Source: an uncultured Acidobacteriota bacterium (GTDB lineage: Bacteria > Acidobacteriota > Terriglobia > Terriglobales > Acidobacteriaceae). Taken from it: a stretch of DNA of 6,594 bases. The position numbers and the translations under genes were made by a program. The notes below the pieces were generated by a model that worked only from the letters and a program-made list of their open reading frames with translations, was not told where the DNA came from and searched no databases. The stretch is from positions 1-6,594 of the forward strand of contig CAIZGA010000365.1 in NCBI GenBank assembly GCA_903932385.1. The letters are read 5' to 3'. Positions 1 to 4,255 of this stretch are shown piece after piece; position 1 is the first letter of the stretch, and each line of letters starts with the position of its first letter.

Positions 1-854
1 CAACGCAGACGACCGAGCAGCAACTGACGGCGGAACTTTCCAGCGGCGTCGCGTTTACTTCCATTGGGCAGGACCCGGTTGCAGCATCGCAGAATACTGT
101 GTTGATGAACCAGATTTCCGCTGACGATGCCTATGTGCAGACAGACCAAGGGCAGCAGAGCATGCTGCAGGTGACCGACTCCGCGATGGGCGGCGTGGTG
201 CAGCAGTTGACGACGGCAGTTTCTGTCGCTGTGGAAGGAAATAACGGCACGTTGAATGCGGGAGATTTATCGTCGCTGGCGCAGCAGTTGGAGGGGATTC
301 GTACAGAAGTTCTTTCCATGGCGAACACAAGTTATCTGGGGCAGTATGTTTTTTCCGGCAGTCAGGGAACGACGCAACCCTTCACGTTGAATACGACAAC
401 ATCGCCGGCAATGGTGAGCTATAACGGCGACGAAAAAGTGCAGACGCTGGAGTCTCCGACCGGGCAACAGGTGCAATTGAATGTGCCGGGCGACCAGGTG
501 TTTACGGCGAGCGGAGCGAATGTATTTACAGCGCTGAATGATTTGATTGCAAATTTCTCGAGCGGCACAGCGAATGCGAGCACTGAGAATGATGTGAGCG
601 CATTGCAGTCTGCGATTACGAATGTGGGACAGCAGCGTGTGGTGGTGGATAATTCACTACAACAACTGACGGCGCAGAGCACCTACGTTCAGACGGAAGC
701 GACACAACTGACGGCGGCACAGACTACGCTGATTGGCGCGGACACGGCACAAGTGGCCACGCAGCTGAGCACGACGGAAACGCAGCAGAGTGCGTTGGAG
801 AGCGTCTTTGCTACGCTGACCAAGAGTGATCTGTTTAATTATCTGCCGCAGTAA
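1..854 (+). CDS. flgL: Flagellar hook-associated protein FlgL (HAP3), 5'-truncated
   Basis: FlgL joins the flagellar hook, together with FlgK, to the flagellin filament outside the cell; it is exported by the flagellar type III apparatus. The open frame enters at base 3 and runs 283 codons to TAA, so about 20 N-terminal residues are missing compared with the usual FlgL of about 300 residues. The visible N-terminal part (QQLTAELSSG, then QDPVAA) corresponds to the conserved SSG...DDP.AA stretch of the flagellin-like D0/D1 domain. The hallmark separating FlgL from flagellin is YLGQYVFSG followed by TTQPF at visible residues 111-125 (family pattern: AN..Y.G.YVFSG..T..PF). The C-terminal helix is rich in Gln, Thr and Ala and ends SDLFNYLPQ, matching the LLNYL-type end of the family. 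No cysteine is present, as is usual for axial flagellar proteins. An internal ATG at 99 lies inside the conserved domain and is not the start. Upstream flgK is expected but lies outside the window. Confidence 0.9.
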   Translation, partial: TQTTEQQLTAELSSGVAFTSIGQDPVAASQNTVLMNQISADDAYVQTDQGQQSMLQVTDSAMGGVVQQLTTAVSVAVEGNNGTLNAGDLSSLAQQLEGIRTEVLSMANTSYLGQYVFSGSQGTTQPFTLNTTTSPAMVSYNGDEKVQTLESPTGQQVQLNVPGDQVFTASGANVFTALNDLIANFSSGTANASTENDVSALQSAITNVGQQRVVVDNSLQQLTAQSTYVQTEATQLTAAQTTLIGADTAQVATQLSTTETQQSALESVFATLTKSDLFNYLPQ

Positions 855-885
855 ATCAATCTGAAATGATGGAATGCGAAGCACG

Positions 886-915
886 CAGCTGCTGGGTTTA
901 GCGGCTGAAGATTTT
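886..915 (+). terminator. Rho-independent terminator-like hairpin after flgL
   Basis: An 8-bp stem, CAGCTGCT (886-893) with AGCGGCTG (900-907), includes one T-G wobble and closes a 6-nt loop GGGTTT. It is followed by AAGATTTTG, a short T-rich stretch at 912-915. It starts 31 bp after the flgL stop, where a flagellar operon would end. The T tract is short and offset by three bases, so termination may be weak or the hairpin may only protect the transcript end. Confidence 0.45.
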
Positions 916-920
916 GCGTG

Positions 921-949
921 TGGAGGCAAAGGTGGGCGAACGGTATACT
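921..949 (+). promoter_or_regulatory. Candidate sigma70-type promoter for the small gene and xylanase
   Basis: TATACT at 944-949 matches five of six positions of the -10 consensus and lies just after the flgL terminator-like hairpin. The matching -35 element would be TGGAGG at 921-926 with a 17-bp spacer, only three of six positions. Initiation from this site would leave a leader of about 9 nt before the ATG at 965 and would cut into its ribosome binding site. The assignment is therefore tentative. Confidence 0.25.
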
Positions 950-964
950 GGCCGAGAGGGCGGT

Positions 965-1198
965 ATGTTCGCAATACTGCGATTTCTGTGGCACGCAACC
1001 AAAGGCTCGCGGCTGATGCCGTGGCGGAGCCCGTATCTGCGTTGGAGAATGGAGACATTCACCGGCGTGAAGGCGAGCGAGATTGACTTCAAAAAATTTG
1101 TTGAGCTGACGTGGGATGACCGGCGCGAGTTCATGAGCTATCTGCAGTGGGTGGCGGAGCAGGACCACGAGGCTCGAGTGGCGGCACGGCGGCACTAA
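965..1198 (+). CDS. Small conserved-looking hypothetical protein (77 aa, LRWR motif)
   Basis: The function is unknown. The product is a 77-residue, basic and aromatic-rich protein with no signal peptide or clear membrane segment. It starts MFAILRFLWHATKG and continues through PWRSPYLRWRMETFTG to an acidic-basic C-terminal half (DFKKFVELTWDDRREF). The PWRSPYLRWR core resembles small uncharacterised proteins that I recall from acidobacteria; this is recollection, not a search result. The ATG at 965 is preferred because GAGAGGG (954-960) lies 4 nt before it. The in-frame TTG at 914 has no good ribosome binding site and falls in the T tract of the flgL hairpin. The stop is 26 bp before the xylanase start, so the two genes are probably co-transcribed. 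A soluble cytoplasmic protein is likely; a role in xylan use cannot be claimed from position alone. Confidence 0.7.
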   Translation: MFAILRFLWHATKGSRLMPWRSPYLRWRMETFTGVKASEIDFKKFVELTWDDRREFMSYLQWVAEQDHEARVAARRH

Positions 1199-1224
1199 TC
1201 GCAAGGCTGGGCGGACGAGGGGCA

Positions 1225-2538
1225 ATGAACGAAGGTCGGCGGACAAGCAGAAGAAAGTTTCTGGAGACGGGCGTGAAGTCGGTCGCCGGCGCGGGAATGG
1301 CTTCTCTGTTGGGCGCAGTGGGATGCGCGTACAAGCCGAAGGTGCAGACGTATTCGCGCAGGCCGCCATCGCTGGCTCCGCTGCACGTTCCGGATTTGGC
1401 GTATGTGAGCGGTGAGTACTCGCTGAAGAAACATGCAGAACAACATCATCTTCTATATGGCTGCGCCGTAGATGCGGAGCGGCTGCGTATGGAACAGGGT
1501 TACGCGGAGCTGGTGACCAGCCAGTGCGACATTGTCGTTTCAGAAAACGACATGAAGATGAACATGCTGCGGCCCACGGCCAATAGCTACAGCTTTGACA
1601 CTTCCGATTTTCTGGTGGACTTCTGCGAGAAGCACCGCATGAAGCTGCGCGGGCATGTGCTGGTGTGGCATGAAGCGCTGCCGGTCTGGTTCCCTAATGT
1701 GGCGAACCGGCAGAATGCGCGGCTGATGCTGACCGAGCATGTGCAGAATGTTGTGGGACGATATCAGGGCCGGATGCATTCGTGGGATGTTGTGAATGAA
1801 GTGATTGATATTCACGGCAGCGGGCGGGTAGATGCGCTGCGGGACACTCCGTGGCTGCGACTGGCTGGCGATGACTATATAGAGTTGGCGTTTCGCACGG
1901 CGCGGGATGCCGATCCGACGGCGTTGCTGGCGTACAACGAGTATGGGATTGAACTCGAGACTCCGGAGCATGAAGAGAAGCGTGCGATGGTGTTGCTGTT
2001 GCTGCGGAGATTGAAGGCACGGCAGGCGCCGATTGATGCGCTGGGAATTCAGTCGCATCTGGGGCCGGTGACGCGCGGCAGCTACGGAGACGGGCTGCGG
2101 AAGTTTATGGCCACCGTGCGCGATATGGACATGCAGGTTTTCATCACCGAGATGGATGTGGATGACAAGAGCATGCCTCCGCAGGTGGTGCTGCGCGATG
2201 AGATGGTGGCGGCCACATACAACGCGTATCTGAGCTCAGTGCTGACGGAGCCGGCAATTACCTGCGTGCTGACGTGGGGCATCACCGACCGCTACAGCTG
2301 GCTGAATAATATGCCGCAGGCAAATCGCGATGACAAACTGCTTTCTCGGCCGCTGCTGTTCGATGAGGAGTTCCGCGTGAAGCCGGCGTTTGAGGCAGTT
2401 CGACGCTGTTTTGATGCACGCAAGGTGACGGCTTCGAGACGCGTGGGGCCGATGGTGACACCGCCGGATCCCTATTCGCCGTTTACCGACCAGCCATATC
2501 TGCCGTCGGCGCCGCCGGGACAACCGCAGACGCGATAA
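1225..2538 (+). CDS. GH10 endo-1,4-beta-xylanase, Tat-exported, probable lipoprotein
   Basis: This 437-aa glycoside hydrolase family 10 enzyme would hydrolyse internal beta-1,4 links of xylan with retention of configuration. The N-terminus carries a twin-arginine motif, SRRKFL (residues 8-13), then a short apolar stretch ending in AVGC, a lipobox-like site with Cys34 that lacks the usual Leu at -3. The GH10 barrel covers about residues 65-395. SENDMK (106-111) is substrate-binding strand 3, and GHVLVWHEALPVW (143-155) contains the conserved His149. WDVVNE (187-192) carries acid/base Glu192, YNEYGIE (237-243) and QSHL (276-279) are conserved, and ITEMD (307-311) carries nucleophile Glu309. WGITDRYSW (351-359) supplies the late-barrel tryptophans. 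The usual Trp after ENxMK is Met112. The last 30 residues are Pro-rich (PPDPYSP, PSAPPG) with no recognisable carbohydrate-binding module. The ATG at 1225 is chosen over the upstream GTG at 1147 because GAGGGG lies just before it and the Tat signal becomes properly N-terminal. Confidence 0.92.
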   Translation: MNEGRRTSRRKFLETGVKSVAGAGMASLLGAVGCAYKPKVQTYSRRPPSLAPLHVPDLAYVSGEYSLKKHAEQHHLLYGCAVDAERLRMEQGYAELVTSQCDIVVSENDMKMNMLRPTANSYSFDTSDFLVDFCEKHRMKLRGHVLVWHEALPVWFPNVANRQNARLMLTEHVQNVVGRYQGRMHSWDVVNEVIDIHGSGRVDALRDTPWLRLAGDDYIELAFRTARDADPTALLAYNEYGIELETPEHEEKRAMVLLLLRRLKARQAPIDALGIQSHLGPVTRGSYGDGLRKFMATVRDMDMQVFITEMDVDDKSMPPQVVLRDEMVAATYNAYLSSVLTEPAITCVLTWGITDRYSWLNNMPQANRDDKLLSRPLLFDEEFRVKPAFEAVRRCFDARKVTASRRVGPMVTPPDPYSPFTDQPYLPSAPPGQPQTR

Positions 2539-2650
2539 AGTATTCCAATGAAAAACAGGCACACAGCAGGATGACTGGTGTCTAATGTTACTGTTTGACG
2601 TGCATGGGGCGGAGTGCGCGGGTATTCATTCCAGGGGAACGGAGTGCAGT

Positions 2651-3370
2651 ATGAAAGTGCGCAGAGCAACTGCCTATGTAGGGATGGCTGTACTGGCTGC
2701 CATGATGTGCAGTAGAACGTGGGCGCAGAAGCCGGCAACGGCAACTCCTACGCAAACGACGCAGCCGGCACCGCTGGATGATCCAGCCACAGCGAAAGCA
2801 AAATACGAAAAACTTGCGGCAGCAATGCAGGCAGGCAATCTGGAAATTGATTGGCTGTCGATGCGGCTGTCTGCGCGTGTGGGCGATGTGGGAGGGAACT
2901 TCGACTCCAACAATGCACTGAGCAGCATGTACCAGGCGCTGAAGGCATCGAGTTATGCGGAGGCACTGAAGCAGGCGCAGATGGTGGAAGCGCACAACGA
3001 GGCGCTGGGCGATGCCCACTTCGGCGCGATGATTGCCTACGACAAAATGGGCAAGACTGCGGAAAGCGACCACGAAAAAGACATCACACTGCGGATTGCG
3101 AATTCGATTATGTCTCCGGGCGACGGGAAGACGGCGGCGACGGCATGGTTTGTGGTGTGGCCGGACGAGGAATATTTCATCCTGCGGATTTTAGGCATGC
3201 AGCCGAAGGAGCAGGCGCTGGTGGAACAGGGCGGCCACTCCTACGACAAGATGACGGTGACGGACTCGAAGACCGGGGGCGAGGTGGTCTTCTGGTTCAA
3301 CACAGATACGGACATGCAGGTACTGGCGCGTGCGTTGAGCGAAAGTTCGGGCACGAAGCAGCACAAATAG
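2651..3370 (+). CDS. Secreted protein with DUF4919-like pattern
   Basis: The product is 239 aa and its molecular function is unknown. The N-terminus is a Sec signal peptide: a basic start (MKVRR), a hydrophobic core around residues 8-20, and a likely cut after TWA at residue 25. A Thr/Pro/Gln/Ala linker covers about 26-48. AKYEKLAAAMQAGNLEIDW (49-67) begins the conserved region. A TPR-like helical stretch (about 99-150, with YAEAL and AYDKMGKTAES) follows. The C-terminal signature comprises PGDGK (156-160), DEEYFILRILG (172-182), GGHSYD (194-199) and a final beta-like VVFWFNTD segment. This order matches my memory of DUF4919 proteins from Bacteroidetes and Acidobacteria, which needs a profile search. 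The ATG at 2651 is preferred over an in-frame ATG at 2585 because GGAG (2641-2644) sits 6 nt before it and the signal peptide becomes N-terminal. The 112-bp gap after the xylanase leaves open whether it shares that transcript. Confidence 0.75.
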   Translation: MKVRRATAYVGMAVLAAMMCSRTWAQKPATATPTQTTQPAPLDDPATAKAKYEKLAAAMQAGNLEIDWLSMRLSARVGDVGGNFDSNNALSSMYQALKASSYAEALKQAQMVEAHNEALGDAHFGAMIAYDKMGKTAESDHEKDITLRIANSIMSPGDGKTAATAWFVVWPDEEYFILRILGMQPKEQALVEQGGHSYDKMTVTDSKTGGEVVFWFNTDTDMQVLARALSESSGTKQHK

Positions 3371-3388
3371 TTATTTGGGGGTGGTGAA

Positions 3389-3574
3389 TCAGTCACCCAT
3401 GCTGCGGGCGGAGCTTATTCGAGGAACTTTGCGGCCACGGTCGCGCAGATGGCAGGGTAGCTTGCAACTGCGGCAACACCAGGGGTAGAAGCCGAAAAGA
3501 GAGCGAAAGGTGTCTGAAAAGCCGATTCGCGGAATGCGAAACAGAGCCGACTCATGACAATTTGGACAGTGCAT
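3389..3574 (-). CDS. Small zinc-ribbon-like protein (61 aa)
   Basis: This short minus-strand gene encodes a 61-residue basic protein with two cysteine knuckles: CPNC at residues 3-6 and CRSC at 34-37. Extra cysteines lie at 33 and 41. Between the knuckles is an aromatic and basic linker (FGFYPWC). CPxC near the start followed by a YPWxCxxC strand is the layout of small zinc ribbons common in acidobacterial genomes, so it probably binds one zinc ion. Nucleic-acid or protein binding is possible but not shown. An AGGA (3587-3584) lies 9 nt upstream of the ATG. The stop TGA is 18 bp from the end of the convergent DUF4919-like gene. A frame-shifted open frame on the same strand (3415-3708) lacks the cysteine pattern and is considered spurious. 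The gene's small size keeps confidence moderate. Confidence 0.6.
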   Translation of the reverse strand: MHCPNCHESALFRIPRIGFSDTFRSLFGFYPWCCRSCKLPCHLRDRGRKVPRISSARSMGD

Positions 3575-3785
3575 TGAAAGCCATCCTGGGAAAGAATGTG
3601 GATTTCAAGCGTGCAACCCCGTCGTCCAATTGGGTTTATTTGAGTATCCGAGCCGTGTAAACACAGAATGAATGGGAAAGTTGCGGATTTGCAAGGTGCA
3701 GAAAACAAGGCGGGAGATTGTACGTAAAGTGCTTCCCATGTTACTCTTGGACAGACACTGAGAGAAGTGGACTAGAGACTAAGGG

Positions 3786-3804
3786 AGCACCATAGAGCCG
3801 TGCT
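3786..3804 (+). promoter_or_regulatory. Inverted repeat enclosing the rpsO start codon (candidate translational operator)
   Basis: AGCAC (3786-3790) pairs perfectly with GTGCT (3800-3804), leaving a 9-nt loop CATAGAGCC. The right arm contains the GTG start codon, and the left arm overlaps the end of the purine-rich ribosome binding site AAGGGAG (3781-3787). Folding would hide both. An alternative small pairing, GCC (3797-3799) with GGC (3805-3807), excludes this stem and could act as a switch. S15 represses its own translation through leader RNA structures in several bacteria, so this is a reasonable operator candidate. The 5-bp stem is short and could arise by chance. Confidence 0.35.
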
Positions 3805-4066
3805 GGCATCCGAAAAGAAAACTGACATCATTACCCGCTACCGCACCCATGACACCGATACCGGCAGTCCTGAGGTGCAGATTGCCATCCTGAGCGAACG
3901 GATTGGCGAATTGACTGAACATTTCAAGACGCACCAGAAGGACCACGGCAGCCGCCGCGGGCTTCTGATGCTGGTGAGCAAGCGCCGCCGTCTTCTTGAT
4001 TACCTGAAGAAGACTGATTCGGACCGCTACCGCGAAGTCATCGGCAAGCTGGGTATCCGCAAGTAA
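3800..4066 (+). CDS. rpsO: 30S ribosomal protein S15
   Basis: S15 is a primary 16S rRNA-binding protein of the small-subunit central domain, needed early in assembly of the platform. The 88-residue length equals the family norm. The four-helix S15 fold is recognisable along its length: [16 protein letters not shown] (about 20-35) with the conserved Thr-Gly and Gln of the rRNA-binding surface, [19 protein letters not shown] (about 38-56), and [12 protein letters not shown] (about 60-71) ending with the RY...IGKLGIRK tail. The start is GTG at 3800; no in-frame ATG gives a full-length protein, and the alignment begins naturally at [10 protein letters not shown]. The purine-rich AAGGGAG is 12 nt upstream, longer than optimal, which fits a structured or controlled initiation site. 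pnp follows 189 bp downstream, the classic order. The usual upstream truB/ribF neighbours are absent here. Confidence 0.97.
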   Translation: MLASEKKTDIITRYRTHDTDTGSPEVQIAILSERIGELTEHFKTHQKDHGSRRGLLMLVSKRRRLLDYLKKTDSDRYREVIGKLGIRK

Positions 4067-4086
4067 GCGGAGAAAAGCCACTTCGC
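4067..4086 (+). promoter_or_regulatory. Stem-loop directly after the rpsO stop codon
   Basis: GCGGAG (4067-4072) pairs with CTTCGC (4081-4086), six pairs with one G-T wobble, around the 8-nt loop AAAAGCCA. It starts at the first base after the rpsO TAA. No T run follows, so it does not look like an intrinsic terminator; it could protect the rpsO mRNA 3' end or mark a processing point. The pairing is modest and may be fortuitous. Confidence 0.3.
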
Positions 4087-4127
4087 CTTGCACAACCTAA
4101 CCAAGCAACGCATTTGCTCACGTACAT

Positions 4128-4172
4128 TGCCGCTGGCAGTGAAGCAGACACTTGTCTCTTCACGCCGCGGCA
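4128..4172 (+). promoter_or_regulatory. Long imperfect hairpin in the rpsO-pnp spacer (candidate RNase III/PNPase autoregulatory element)
   Basis: The two arms form 19 pairs with only three single-base bulges (C4133, A4138, C4145), all on the 5' arm. From the base up, TGCCG pairs with CGGCA, TGGC with GCCG (one T-G wobble), GTGAAG (4139-4144) with CTTCAC (4158-4163), and AGAC (4146-4149) with GTCT (4154-4157), closing a 4-nt loop ACTT. No T tract follows, so it is not a standard terminator. In E. coli a long leader hairpin before pnp is cut by RNase III, and PNPase then removes the upstream arm to repress its own synthesis. Position and length here fit an equivalent element; the regulatory function is inferred. 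Confidence 0.6.
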
Positions 4173-4184
4173 TCTGCGCATAGG

Positions 4185-4202
4185 CGCGCCAACACAGGCG
4201 CG
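4185..4202 (+). promoter_or_regulatory. Second GC-only hairpin in the pnp leader
   Basis: CGCGCC (4185-4190) pairs perfectly with GGCGCG (4197-4202) around the 6-nt loop AACACA. It lies 12 nt after the long hairpin and 41 nt before the pnp ribosome binding site. A-rich sequence without a T run follows, which argues against termination. The left arm is also part of the palindrome GGCGCGCC (4183-4190), which could pair with a second copy of itself instead. Confidence 0.4.
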
Positions 4203-4255
4203 AAGCAAAGCGACACAAGATTAATCAAACGACGAATAGCAATAAGGAGAAACCG

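Noticed and set aside
2561..2581. Hairpin ACACAG/CTGGTGT after the xylanase as a terminator
   Set aside because: It has six pairs with a bulge and an 8-nt loop, AT-rich pairing and no T tract; it is not convincing as a terminator.
2595..2628. TTGACG followed by TATTCA as a promoter for the DUF4919-like gene
   Set aside because: The spacer is 22 bp, beyond the usual 16-18, and the -10 box is poor.
2851..3387. Plus-strand open frame of 178 codons overlapping the DUF4919-like gene
   Set aside because: It is a Gly/Arg-rich out-of-frame shadow; the gene with signal peptide and ribosome binding site is in the other frame.
3415..3708. Minus-strand open frame of 97 codons overlapping the zinc-ribbon gene
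   Set aside because: It is in a different frame on the same strand, lacks the CxxC pairs, and has no good ribosome binding site.
3718..3747. Possible rpsO promoter TTGTAC-18-TACTCT
   Set aside because: Each box matches only three of six consensus positions, too weak to annotate without transcript-start data.
3672..3761. Possible 29-codon leader peptide upstream of rpsO, with a 19-codon alternative at 3668-3727
   Set aside because: Neither has a ribosome binding site or an attenuator-like codon run, and frames this short are expected by chance.
4183..4190. GGCGCGCC palindrome as a protein-binding operator
   Set aside because: It is a single 8-bp palindrome without a second half-site; it is better explained as part of the adjacent stem-loop arm.
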